Assembly (NCBI GenBank): GCA_003255065.1
Contig: QAOA01007183.1
Span: 540,761 to 604,760 of the forward strand
Direction of reading: 5' to 3'
Length of the DNA stretch: 64,000 bases
Origin: Cercis canadensis
Lineage: Eukaryota > Streptophyta > Magnoliopsida > Fabales > Fabaceae
Both the position numbers and the translations under genes were made by a program. Under the pieces are notes generated by a model. That model had not been told where the DNA came from. It saw nothing but the letters and a program-made list of their open reading frames with translations, and searched no databases. Shown here in pieces: positions 53,471 to 64,000 of this stretch (positions within the stretch are counted from its first letter, which is position 1; each line of letters opens with the position of its first letter).

Positions 53471-54201
53471 CAATATAAATCTTTTAGGTCCCCTTCAAAT
53501 CTCACCCACAAAAAATAGAGTAATACTATTCTGTTAGAGGGTGGGTAGCGTACCCCTCTCGCCTTTTTTTCTATACTTATCTCCTTTACTGATTCTCTCT
53601 GTGGATTCACGGGGCCCTTCGACGCATGTCCCTGCTCTCCTTCCTTCCTAGTTCCTACGTACGAACTACAATATATTGACTACAGCTGTTCATACATATT
53701 TCTGTCTCCAAGTCTTATACTCTCATTCAACGGTTAACCTTCATACCAAAAAAATAAAATAAAACAAAATAAAAAATAATCTACGCTGTCCGCTCAAAAA
53801 AGAGGAAAAAAGAATGATCTCTAGGGTATTTCCTGAATTATTAAGGTGGTGCTATAGTATAAGAGAAAATTAGGAAAGAAAATGAGGCCCTAAACATACT
53901 ATATAAAAAGAAGGAAAGATTATCTAGAAAAGGATAAATTGGTCAAATCAAGAAACAAAGAAGACAAGGGGCAGAAAGCTTGCTCGCACAAACGATATCA
54001 AAGCGCATCTACAGAGCATTGTAGTTAGAACCCACCCACCAACTCTACAAAACCCAGTTTCGTGGAAGTAGCCTGAAGCTTGACCTCAAGCCCGCACTTT
54101 AACCCTCTGGAATCTCATTGGACAGGGTCGAGAGTCGAGGCTGAACTAGTGTTAGTGTTAGCGCATGCATCTCTGTTTCTCTCTATCTCTCTCTGTGTCC
54201 G
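53471..54201. other. promoter-side spacer of the MYB gene
   Basis: About 730 bases without a gene. A CT-rich tract at 54171-54198 directly precedes the TATA box. Confidence 0.4.
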
Positions 54202-54214
54202 TATATATTATAAA
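54202..54214 (+). promoter_or_regulatory. TATA box of the MYB gene
   Basis: TATATATTATAAA lies 116 bp ahead of the start codon and just after a CT-rich stretch. The resulting leader would be about 85 bases. Confidence 0.6.
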
Positions 54215-54329
54215 ACCCAAACAACCACTTGCATTGGCCTTAATAGTGATCGAGCAGAGGTGAGTGTCCCCTTTGTTGGAAGGTAGAACATTAATTGGAA
54301 TTGAATTGATTCCACTAGACTAGCTCTGA

Positions 54330-55040
54330 ATGGAAGCAATGAATAGGTGCTCCTCCTCCACTTCATCCAGCTCCGACTCATCCTCTTCAGAATCTAATTC
54401 CTTGTCAAGCAAGAGGGGAAGAAATTGCAAGAAAGCAGAGAGAATCAAAGGTCCATGGAGCGCTGAAGAAGACCGGATTCTGACCCGGCTGGTTGAAAGA
54501 TACGGGCCACGGAATTGGTCATTGATAAGCCGTTACATAAAGGGGAGGTCTGGGAAATCTTGTAGGCTTAGATGGTGTAACCAGCTGAGCCCAAGCGTGG
54601 AGCACCGCCCATTCTCAGCGGAAGAGGACGAGACCATTCTAGCGGCACATGCCCAGTATGGTAACAGGTGGGCCACCATTGCACGCCTATTACCCGGTCG
54701 AACAGACAATGCCGTCAAGAACCACTGGAACTCCACGCTCAAGCGAAGGGTAAAACAAGGAGCAACAAGAGGAGAAGCTCTTGGTGTTTGTGTTACTGTT
54801 TCTCACCAAACGGAAAGGGCAACTTCTACGGGATCTGTGCAGCCCTGCATGGGAATGGGATTGGGATTGGAAGATGACCCGTTGACCGCGTTGACTCTGG
54901 CACCCCCTGGACTTGCCATGCCCCCACCCACCCAGAATATTCCGACGTCCCAGTTTTGGGATGTCATGAGAAATGTGATCGCCAAGGAAGTTAGAGAATA
55001 TGTGTCTTCTGTATTTTCTGATAATTCGGATTGTCATTGA
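54330..55040 (+). CDS. R2R3-MYB transcription factor (MYB44/70/73/77-like)
   Basis: Nuclear DNA-binding regulator of 236 residues in one exon. A Ser-rich N-terminus (8-28) and a basic patch lead to repeat R2 (38-88, Trp43, Trp63, Trp82) and R3 (90-139, Phe95 replacing the first Trp, then Trp114 and Trp133). The stretches [24 protein letters not shown] and [18 protein letters not shown] are those of subgroup 22, whose members act in ABA, auxin and stress responses. The absence of introns also fits that subgroup. The C-terminus is short: [13 protein letters not shown] resembles the Leu-rich motif there, and [20 protein letters not shown] resembles the subgroup motif ending EVRxY. The usual Ser-rich 22.1 motif is not evident. 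A second ATG three codons on is possible. Confidence 0.94.
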   Translation: MEAMNRCSSSTSSSSDSSSSESNSLSSKRGRNCKKAERIKGPWSAEEDRILTRLVERYGPRNWSLISRYIKGRSGKSCRLRWCNQLSPSVEHRPFSAEEDETILAAHAQYGNRWATIARLLPGRTDNAVKNHWNSTLKRRVKQGATRGEALGVCVTVSHQTERATSTGSVQPCMGMGLGLEDDPLTALTLAPPGLAMPPPTQNIPTSQFWDVMRNVIAKEVREYVSSVFSDNSDCH

Positions 55041-57094
55041 GTTTCATGGATCGGATCCTCTCTGCCCTTATCCCAGCTTGGGATTCTCCTCCTCTAATGT
55101 TAATAACCATTTTCTTTTTCTGGCTAAACTCACATGTTTTCCATCTCCACTACTTCAAATTTATAACCATTTCGATAACATATTATCTTATCTAATATCT
55201 CTATCGCTGTTTACTGTTTTTTGACATATCTGCCTTCATTATCAACGACTCTGGAAAATTACCAGTAACTACAAATCCAATGTTTCAAAGTACTTTAAAT
55301 AATTTTTTCTTGCCATTTTTCCGTTCTTTTTCCTCGCGCATTGTGAACAAAAATGGGGTATAAAATGACTAGCTAGCATCCAGTCCTATATATGATCTAC
55401 TCTTTCTATTTATATGAACCAATCATTTATAGCGTGTCATATCTATTTGCAAAATTATTCAAATATTGCTATGAAGTGAATTTTCTATTTCCACAGCTGG
55501 AGTTTATCAGCTGTTTCCAGTTGGATTCCTTAAGAATTTAAACAATTGTCATTATCTAATCTCTTTTTTTTTTTTTCCTCTTCTGAATTCCACAGTATTA
55601 CTGAAAGAGAAAGGAGGCAAAGCTATAAGACAATGATAATTTCTAATTCCACAGTATTACACAGCACTCGCATTTCACTTCTCTTAGTCCCACTTGACAA
55701 TATATGGAGGACAATTAAGGCTCAATTTTCAATCCGCTGAAAATTTTCACATCGAATAGTTTCTAATAAAGTTGAACACCCTTTCGTTCTTTCTCTCATA
55801 TATATATTTATTCATCCTTTTTATTTTAATTTCGTTGTATTAATTAAGCATAGCATAGGATATTGATATGGAGGTTCGTGCAACGTTAAGTTTATGTAAT
55901 TTCATGGCTAAATAAAATTTGTAGGGTGCTATATTTCAAATTAAAATAGTGCTGATATTAATTTATATATATGACTTATTGAATTGAGCTTTAGTCCTTT
56001 AATCAATCACTACGGCAGCAAGAATCGAAAGTCAGGAGTTCTATTAATTAAATTCTTGAGATCGCAGTCAATGAACATTCAAAGCCACCAGCTCCCGAAT
56101 CTAAATAACGTAACAAAGTCTATTACATGAGATGATCATAATTATCAATTACGTTGTCTTTTTTAATAGATTCCTATTTGTATGACTTTTAAATGTTTTT
56201 ATTACAAGTAGTTGTAGATGGTTTTTTTTTTTTTAATTTTTTAATGGTACGGTAGAGGAGGTTTAAATTTTGGATTTTGCCAAGCTATCTAAAATAATTT
56301 TCATTACTGGAACACACTTCATAAAGTCCGTGTTTGATATAGTTCTATATATATACAGAAAAATAAATAAATATTTTTTTTTTTATTGAATTAGAAGAAA
56401 GAATAAGGAACATAGGATTCAATCTGCATTACATGTCACGGAGCTTGAAATATTGATCATTATGATAGCATACTTACCTTATGAAGCCATAAATTTTGGT
56501 ATTGAATGACATACTTTCTCGATCGAACTTGGATGGACCCTACAGTTGAACCCAAAACATAAAATAAAAATTGCAAAAGCATTTGAAAAACAGTGTGCTG
56601 CGGATCCCTGGTTTAAGTTAACTTGGCCTTGAAGATTCATAAGAATGACTAGATCACACTTAGCATGCATCCATGATATGGATAGCTTGGTTATATTGGT
56701 TGTTTATAAAACAGAAATTTAATATAATTATGTTACTAACATATATTATAATTAAGATAAGCTTTAACTGGCTATTATTTTTCCTTCCTTTATTTTTTTA
56801 AAAAATTGAGAAGTATTATTTATATTACAATTTCTCTTGAAAGCTGTCTTAATATTCCAACGAGTATAAAAAGTTTTCAATCATTTTACCAACAAAAAAG
56901 AAGGTGTTTAATCATGACAGCTCCAAACACCAAATTGTAGATCTCAAATTCTAATGATGGAAACGGAGCGTTGCGTCACTTTTCCAGAAGTGTGATAAAG
57001 CACAACTATAAATGGTAATTGCTATCCTACGGTTCTACTATCACTAAAAATGGGAAAGCGTTATCACTTAAACCCTAAAATTTATTAAGTAAAT
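55041..57094. other. intergenic spacer
   Basis: 3' UTR of the MYB gene, then about 2 kb of AT-rich sequence with T-runs (55563, 56222, 56374). No supported gene. The phrase TTCCACAGTATTAC occurs twice near 55587 and 55646 as a small direct repeat. Confidence 0.4.
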
Positions 57095-57350
57095 TTGGTA
57101 TTATTACAAAAATTTCAAAAATTTAATTTTTTTTTAGTATGTAATAAAACACATAATTTTTTTTTATAAAATGTAAAAATTACATAATATAAAAAAATGT
57201 GTTAAATAAAAAATTCAACTTTGTCAAAAGAATGAGTTTGACACATTTTTTTTTATATTATGTCATTTTTATATTTTTATAAAAAATTATGTGTTCTTAT
57301 ATATGTTGAGTGACAATTTTTTAAGATATTTACAATAATACCAAATTATT
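57095..57350. mobile_element. AT-rich MITE-like element, family A copy 2
   Basis: The left TTGGTATTATTACAAAAATT is complementary to the right ATTTACAATAATACCAAA. The inner TTTATAAAATGTAAAAAT and ATGTCATTTTTATATTTTTA parts match the element at 53262-53470. Non-coding. Confidence 0.75.
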
Positions 57351-57721
57351 TTGGTGATTATAACTTAGCAAGAACCATTATAAATATCATATGGGCCCAA
57401 ATTATTTTGAAAAATAAATTTTTTAGTATTTGTATATCAGAGTGTAAAATAATTTTATATATTTTTAGGGAGAATTGATATTTGGTATTTCATCAGGGAA
57501 TTTCTATGTTTGACTCTTACTGGGACTTAATTAGCTGATATCTTAAGAAAGAATCTGCTATTTTTGTTGTGTATATTTAATAAGAAATTAGATTACATAT
57601 TACCATACAAAAATCGTTAAAACAATTTTTTGTCAATAATTTTTATAATTAAATTTTTTTATTCAATGATGAGCATCAAATTTACACTAAAATATAAAGG
57701 AAAAGTTGGAAAGCATGTATA

Positions 57722-58225
57722 GGGGCCTTTTGACACAAATATTATATTTTGTAAAAGTATTTACTTAAATATTACAACTTTCAAACTATTTACATAAATA
57801 TTACACTTTTTAAAAATTTAAAAATTAAAAAAAAAAAAAGATTTTCAAACACGTGGGACCCACCGGACACGCCGTGGGCCTCACGGCGTGTCCCACGTGG
57901 ACACGCCGTGAGGCCCACGGTGTGTCCTAATAGGCCAAAATTCGTCCATTGTTCCAGAGTTGTGGGCCCCGTGTCAGTGGAAAAAATTGAGTTTTGGCGT
58001 GTTGAGAAGGAAACTGAGTATATAAGAAAACAATAGACGAATTTTGGCTTATTGAGACACGCTGTGGCCCTCACGGCATGTCCTGTAGGTCCCACGTGTT
58101 GAATTTTTTATTTTTTATTTTGAATTTTTAAAAAATATAATATTTGTGTAAATAGTTTGAAACTTGTAATATTTAGGTAAATAATTTTACACAATGTAAT
58201 ATTTATGTCAAAAAGTCCATGCATA
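57722..58225. mobile_element. inverted-repeat element with GC-rich multi-palindrome core
   Basis: The AT-rich arms (TTTTGACACAAATATTATAT at the left, AATATTTATGTCAAAAAG at the right, each about 100 bp) enclose a GC-rich core. Within the core, GGACACGCCGTG (57865-57876) pairs perfectly with CACGGCGTGTCC (57882-57893) around five bases. A second copy at 57899-57927 has one mismatch. The outer AACACGTGGGACCCA and GGTCCCACGTGTT, and ACGAATTTTGGC-type parts, are also mirrored around about 57975. The whole unit is thus a compound palindrome. No real coding frame. The superfamily is unknown. Confidence 0.82.
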
Positions 58226-60014
58226 GGATAGGAGTATAGGACGGAGGGAGAGAACCTTGTTATAGGCAGGTGGGGGACTGGGCACACTCATGCGTGAAAG
58301 ATGTGTCCCCCTTTATAGCAGCACTTTTGGATTTTGTATTCAGACATTGGCAATGCATATTTTGAATGTGCAAAGCTTTGATGGGACAAGTCGAAGATAA
58401 TGCCATTTAACATCCAGAATGGATTCATATATATATATAGTTACATACAACAACCGTTAACTTCAGCCTTTGGGCTTATAAAAAATATTGATGGGTTATG
58501 GTTGAAGCCCAAATACAAAACTCACTAGCTAACAAAAAGAAAAAGTCAATAACATAACGGCAGCCCAAACTGAAGCCCAGAAAACCCGCTATATCACCAG
58601 GCCCAAGTTAACGAAACTCATGCGTGCTAATTCAATGGTGTAACGCTGGGCCAACTACCCATTATGGCCCAGCATCTATGTTTGGGCTTCATTGATGATA
58701 AAAAAAATTGGGGCCCAATTGGCCAAATATTTCTCTTATTCTTGGGGGCCAGTTCTGTTTGGCAATAATGGTAAGCGTCACAGTTAATAGCAAAAAAATA
58801 AAATAAAAATATAAATGGCAAGCGTCAGCGTGTATTATATGAATAAGAATGTGGTTTGTGAATGTGAAGTGAAGAAGTGAGTAAGAGAGGGTGGCGATGC
58901 GAAAGCAGGGAGGAATAGGACAGGGGATGTCAGGAATCGAATATATCTGTTAAGAAGTGAGATGATTTTGATAGTTTGTGGAGTTGAGTGATGAGTTGTC
59001 ATGGTCATCGTCATGTTGGTGGTCCTAGTTTGGGTTTGCACTTTGCCACTACTTTTGTTTTGGTTTGTGATTTGTGATAAAGACTCCACGGCCCGTGATT
59101 CTCTTCTCCAAGTTAGTATTTACTACTTAGTGGAGTTAATCAGAGAGTAGAGTCTAGACACAGACACAGACACAGATACAGACACCACTATATTAAAGAG
59201 ATTAATGGGAGAACAACTTGTTAGCAAATAGCAATGGATGGCAGCAAGAGTGAAGGAAAGAGATAATGTCAGAAAGCAATAGAGATAGGGGTCCTCTTGC
59301 ATACTTCTTTTTTGGTGAAACTAGTTTTGCACACTTCCACAGCGTCCTTAGCCCTCCTAAATGGTAAAACTATTCAATTCTCTAGCTTACCACTTTCACT
59401 CTTCACTTACCATGTCTACTTGTCTGTAATTAACTATATCTTTCCAATTTTCAACAAGACATTTCTAATTCTATTCCTCTAACTGCTTTCTATTATATTA
59501 TCATTATCATTTGATTCTAATCTTTATTTGCTTAATGGAATTTCATTTGCCTTTTTTGACCAAGATTCCACTAGTTTATTATTATTATTTTTTTAATTTT
59601 CCCGCAAAGATTCCGCTGGTTAGTTAACAAAACAGTTGCAACTTGCAACTCATTCCCACCCAAACCAAGACCTTCCAGCTTCTACGAGGAAAAGCATAAT
59701 GTTGTTCCCAAAGCCTATAAAAATAGAAAATAGAATACAAATAATAACAATATGTTGAAAAGATGTGATACTAAAATGAGACACAGGTATCTTGTTTTTT
59801 TTAAAACAATTTACGCTTTTCGCATGTAATTTTTAGTATTTTCACTAGCTAGGTGCAACAAGTTCTAAATGCATTGTCTTCATGCTACAATAGTCCAATG
59901 ACTACACCATTTATCTTATAATATTTTGCACAAATAAAAGAAAAAAAACTATTTTCAATACTCTTCTCTATTTAAGTGTTTACTTATACAATATAAACAA
60001 AGAGTATATACGTA
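58226..60014. other. intergenic spacer
   Basis: No supported gene. Contains a short (ACAGAC)n run at about 59160-59185 and a TA run at 58429-58438. Confidence 0.4.
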
Positions 60015-60515
60015 ATGGGTTGGCCTGTCCCGCCATGCAAAAGGGTTGGGTTGGATTGGGTTAAGGTTTTGCTGGCCTGTTTGGAAGCGGGTTTCTGAGC
60101 CTGCCTCGTTTGGGTTGTGGGTTGGTGGCGGGGGCGGGGCAGAGTGGCCTGCCAGTCAATTCTTTTTTTTAAAAAAAAAAATTTCTAATCTTTATTATAA
60201 AAATTATGTTGTAATGTTGGTATTGATCTTCTTGGACTTGTTTTTTAATGATTGTTTATTACTTTGTTAGACTATTTAATTAATTTTGATCCTCTTAGAT
60301 AATTTGAATTACGTGATGGAGAATTATTTTTCATTAATTTGGTGTTTGACATTGATTTAAATTGTTATTAGTCACTAATTTGCTGTTTTTTTTTTGGCAA
60401 GCTGANTGACCCGCCTAACCCACAGTAGGTTGAATTGGGTTGAGATTTTTTTCAGCCCGTCCCGCTCCGTTTGGGTGGCAGGTTGAGGCGGGGCGGGCTG
60501 ACCCGTTTGACACAC
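60015..60515. repeat. degenerate G-rich direct repeats around an AT-rich core
   Basis: TTGGGTTGGATTGGGTTAAG and GGTGGCGGGGGCGGGGCAGA on the left recur in the same direction and diverged form at 60425-60505 (TTGAATTGGGTTGAG, GGTTGAGGCGGGGCGGGCTG). An AT-rich stretch lies between. Such GGG/CCC-rich termini are common in plant hAT-type relics, but the ends are not clear. One undetermined base is at 60406. Confidence 0.4.
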
Positions 60516-61490
60516 ACACACAAAGCACATAAAAACTAATCCGTGGGCCACTCAACTTTGGCTTTTAAAGCCAATTTCATGAGCCATTATATGGCTGAGC
60601 AGTTTGCCTTTAATGACTTAGTAACTCATCTTTAAACCATAAAGATGTTATAGCAGAAAAATAGAATCTCATTAGTACAATTGATTAGAAAATATTTATA
60701 TTTATATTTTATAAAAATATCAATACTGACGGTAACCACTAGAAAGGTCTTTCCTTTTGGGAGTCAAATTCAATGTCACTTGTCACATACATCAAATCTG
60801 GACCTTAAAATTTTGGTTTGAGACTTTAGACATAGACAGATAGATGGAGAGATAGTGCCCTTCATGAGTCCCCGTGAAACGAGGGCCTTGAAAAATCCGA
60901 AACCCGCTCGGCATATCTTGTGCAGCAAAGCATTAAGCGAATTGGCGCCGTTTTAATGTTTTCTCTAACTCAGGATTACGACGCTAGCAATTGATAATCC
61001 AGATCAGAAAGGTGCGAAGGGTTGTTTCACAATTCATAGTGCCTAGACAATGTTCACGGTTCATTTATGTTGTGTCTTTTACCAACAAATGGTTCTAGAA
61101 GGATATATCGTATATCTGATTACAGCCAACGACATTTCTTACCAAGCATTATAACTGGGTCAACCTCGGTTTTATTTTGACTTCTACACACTGGTTGTGA
61201 GTTCAAAAGCTACTAATCACTAATTTGGGAAGAGAAGGAAATTAGCATAAGAAAATGTATTGATATTGATCCAAATAACATAGTTCAACAACCTCTGTAA
61301 ATTAAGAAGGGATCTGAAGGATAATGATATAGATGCACGACTAATGCTGCACAAATGCATATAGACATGAGACTCAAGGTACAGCTAAGCTATGGCAAGA
61401 GCAAAGGAAGGGTGATTTAACACGACCAAAATGAAAAGCAAATTATACAACAACAAACTATTTTGAAACGAAGGAGCTATGATTTTCAAA
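60516..61490. other. intergenic spacer
   Basis: A (CA)n stretch closes the preceding repeat near 60510. No supported gene. The last 100 bases are the 3' UTR of the minus-strand membrane-protein gene. Confidence 0.4.
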
Positions 61491-61853
61491 TCAAACGTTG
61501 GCAGGTGAGTTGTGAGAAGATTGTTCGCCTTGCTTGGTTTCTTGATGGTTTTGAATAGGTGTTGCTGGAACTGAGCTGCTACACTCACCAGCCCTTGGTG
61601 GTGAAGGGTTAATCCTTCCATCAATACAAGACGAGCATTTCCTCTCTGCCCAATTTTCTAAATCATATTGGCCATAACCCATGATTCGTCTTCCAGAGCA
61701 TAGCCTTCCAATCATAACTGCAATTACTCCCAACACTATTATCACCACCAGAACTCCGACGACGGGGCCAACGGAGTCATGTTCTGAGCCACCATTGTGA
61801 GAGTGCTGTGTCACAATATCTGGAGGAGGTTGTTGATATAGTGGCATTGACAT
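61491..61853 (-). CDS. small single-pass membrane protein of unknown function
   Basis: Intronless frame of 120 residues. Residues 1-28 are polar (MSMPLYQQPPPDIVTQHSHN). A single hydrophobic helix spans about 29-49 (VGPVVGVLVVIIVLGVIAVM), followed by basic residues (GRLCSGRR), so the C-terminal side is probably cytosolic. The conserved-looking block YDLENWAERKCSSCIDGRI carries two Cys pairs' worth of Cys spacing (CSSC) and an acidic/aromatic patch. The tail is Ser/Pro/Gln-rich. I recognise the TM plus YDLExWxExKxSSCIDG layout from short unnamed plant membrane proteins; no function is known to me. The start is the first ATG of the frame. Codon use is unlike the AT-rich surroundings, which supports a real gene. 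Confidence 0.78.
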   Translation of the reverse strand: MSMPLYQQPPPDIVTQHSHNGGSEHDSVGPVVGVLVVIIVLGVIAVMIGRLCSGRRIMGYGQYDLENWAERKCSSCIDGRINPSPPRAGECSSSVPATPIQNHQETKQGEQSSHNSPANV

Positions 61854-63558
61854 TTTGGGAGTGAGATGGATAACTCTATTTGAACAGTAGAATACTAAAT
61901 TCCTATTACTAGAGTAGAGAAGAGAGCTACCTTTCTAATGCTTTGTTTGGTGGTTCAACTGGAAAAAGTGACAAAGCAAATGGAGGAAATTAATAATGTA
62001 GAAAGATGGAGAAACGGAACACTGGGGTGTTTGAAGTCTGCAGAAAAGGGCCACGACCTTACTTACTCTCAACTTCCTAAGGGGCAAGATGCAGTAGTCA
62101 TGAAATGCATAGAAACGGGTGGCGCTTGCCAGATAAAGAAAAGGACTTTGGGTGAAAAACGTAGAAGAATTGTCATTCTTGAGAGCTTCAAGTTGAAACC
62201 TCTGATGTGGTGAACATTCTCATTCTCAAATTCATTTCGCAATATTTTACAGAGAGAGAGAAATTTCACTCTTCCATCTCTTTTACTATTTATTTTCCCC
62301 TTGCTTTTAGGCTCAGAAAGAGGAAAATTCAAAAGGAAGGTTGTTCAGGGTCGTATTGTTAAAATTATTACTTGAGGAACCCCGAGGGACAGTAAAAGGA
62401 CGAAAGGAAAGCTAAAAGAAATCAGAAAAATGGAATCTTTGGAGTGTTAAAGTCCAAAACCTTTCCTCGAGAAGCCCCTTTCGAAACAACATCAACGAGC
62501 CTTTTCAGGAGTCTGGTACCGTGAGAAGCCATGAGTGAGCAACCTTAACAATACGGTAGAAACTCTTTTTTAACTCGAAGTGCGTGAAAACCTGATTCCA
62601 AAATAATTGTGGAAGATTTCTTGCAAAGATAGTCCAAGCCTTCATAATTGTCTGTCTTGAGGAGACTTCTTAAATCTCATTGATTTGATTTTCTGCTGAT
62701 ATGACATGGTAATTCACTAGACATTCGCTCTCGGCTCTCAGCTAGAAATAAAAAAGATCCAGTAATTAAATCATTACAGCATTAATTCCAGCAAAGGAAA
62801 AAATAATCATTTGAGCATTAGATCGGAGAATCAAAGGAAGAATCATGAGCTGTCTGAAATGTTAATGCTAATTATGAACATATCAGAGCAGGAAGCTTGT
62901 TGGCCCCTTTTATCATAAATCCCTTACCAATCTGATTGATGGTGTGTGTCCAAGAGGACGTTAAAAACTTTCAAAAGTTTAAACAAAACAAATACTCTAT
63001 TGCCATTCCATCCTTTGCTTCCTCACTGGGAGTTTCATGCCAATCTGCCTTCCATCTCTTCTATGATTAGTCGTGATCAACATTTCTACTATTATCACCA
63101 GAGTCCTGTGGCTCATTAAATACTACAATATTGTGTTCCTATGGTTTTATACCAAAGATGTTTTTTCTGGGTATGCCCTTTTAAATGCTAACCTGGACCA
63201 CCATCCTAGATGAAGCAACAATCATATCATTTTTCAAAAGTTGTGTAACATACATCTGTTGACTCGAAGGCGTGTTTTGGATTTTCGAGTAATTATTAGC
63301 CCTTGGCACTCAAGAAAAAATTGAATCCAATGACATTGTCATAATTCATATTATATCCAGGTGTATGTATTTAGTAGTATAAACTTTATTTGAGACAAAA
63401 AATATGTCTTGTATTACAGAAGGTCAAATATAATAATCTGAACAACCTCATGTAATATACAACACCTGGTGCCGCTTCCTCCTGCTAATATTTAAAGAAG
63501 CTTTTCATTTAAAATGCATGAAAAATTCTTTACCTCACTGTTCATTCATAAACATTAC
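61854..63558. other. promoter region of the membrane protein and unassigned sequence
   Basis: No confident gene. A 36-codon frame at 62532-62422 (-), MASHGTRLLKRLVDVVSKGA at its start, is basic and amphipathic. A stretch near 63435-63490 on the minus strand (AGGAGGAAGCGGCACCAGG, after TTAGCAG) could be an exon following the candidate at 63559-63706. Both are too short to call. Confidence 0.3.
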
Positions 63559-63706
63559 CTTTTAAAATGTTCCTGAATCGTATTCTTGGCCTCAGCCCGG
63601 TGTGCTCATGCATGAGACCTCTTTGGCCAATATATTTTGCATAGTGTTGGGTATTCTTCAAGTCTATCAGGTATTCTTTCTCCAGTCGTCTAACTAACCT
63701 CTGCAT
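63559..63706 (-). CDS. possible coding exon of an unidentified minus-strand gene
   Basis: Read on the minus strand from 63706, or after the GATGCAG acceptor-like site from 63700, there are 49 open codons beginning MQRLVRRLEKEYLIDLKNTQ, continuing HYAKYIGQRGLMHEHTGLRP and ending RIRFRNILK. They stop at a donor-like AAAAG/GTAATG. The composition is rich in charged and aromatic residues, unlike translations of AT-rich spacer. I do not recognise the family. Exons before it would lie beyond the window or near 63900; a follow-on exon near 63487 is possible. Confidence 0.3.
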
Positions 63707-64000
63707 CCATCATACTAGCAACCACATTCTGCCCGGATCAGGTAGAAAACCTCATTTAGCCAATAATTAACAGGAGCTAACGACAATAGAAAGGAAGCAA
63801 GATGGAAAATGACACTAGAGGTGTGGAAAACGCACTGTTTACTCAATAAAAAGCATAGAGCAGCAGTCAGAGTTTGTCTTACGTAATTGACATTATACAA
63901 ACCATACCCGATATTCACAAACAAGTAATATCTAGCAATGCACACAGCAAGTTGAAGGATATGATACAAGACTTTGGCAAATTTGTTATCTACACGAATG

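Noticed and set aside
54533..55037. Several minus-strand and shifted frames over the MYB gene
   Set aside because: Shadows of the GC-richer MYB coding sequence; the MYB frame explains the region fully.
57790..58095. 101-codon minus-strand frame in the GC-rich palindrome element
   Set aside because: It reads through mirrored hairpins (GHAVGLTACPRG repeated forms), so its length comes from the palindrome, not from a gene.

Overview
The window is nuclear DNA of a flowering plant, most likely a woody eudicot. It is AT-rich, its genes have many small exons separated by AT-rich introns, and every recognisable protein belongs to a plant family. The genus cannot be fixed from sequence alone. There are no transposase, reverse transcriptase, CRISPR or prokaryotic features.

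Layout: 1-1507 (+) is the 3' end of an RBP47-type RNA-binding protein gene. 2950-6701 is a gene-free palindromic foldback element of about 3.75 kb, followed by smaller repeats. 8898-15020 (+) is a complete nine-exon uroporphyrinogen-III synthase gene (plastid tetrapyrrole synthesis). It converges on 15476-18595 (-), a complete eight-exon serine carboxypeptidase-like gene. 19.4-27 kb is repeat-rich: inverted-repeat elements, a tandem duplication joined by a single N, a degenerate tRNA-Phe-like sequence, a terminal-inverted-repeat element carrying a piece of an ACC oxidase exon, and an 81-bp near-perfect hairpin. 27271-30691 (+) is an eleven-exon leucine-zipper/DUF547 protein. 34248-35273 (+) is an intronless DUF1645-type protein. 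37360-44089 (-) is an 18-exon prolyl-oligopeptidase-family (S9) hydrolase with a putative organelle presequence. 47152-47847 (+) is an intronless MIZ1-like DUF617 protein. 54330-55040 (+) is an intronless R2R3-MYB factor. 61491-61853 (-) is a small single-pass membrane protein. The far right end may hold an exon of an unidentified minus-strand gene.

The genes are unrelated in pathway, as is usual in plants, and form no operon-like unit. The splice models for HEMD, the carboxypeptidase, the DUF547 protein and the S9 peptidase were assembled by hand; each gives one uninterrupted frame (299, 489, 560 and 739 residues). The most noteworthy non-genic items are the giant foldback with nested palindromes, the ACC-oxidase fragment inside a transposon-like element, a GC-AG intron beside a CT microsatellite, a GC-rich multi-palindrome element at 57.7-58.2 kb, and an N-joined duplication that looks like two alleles placed in tandem.
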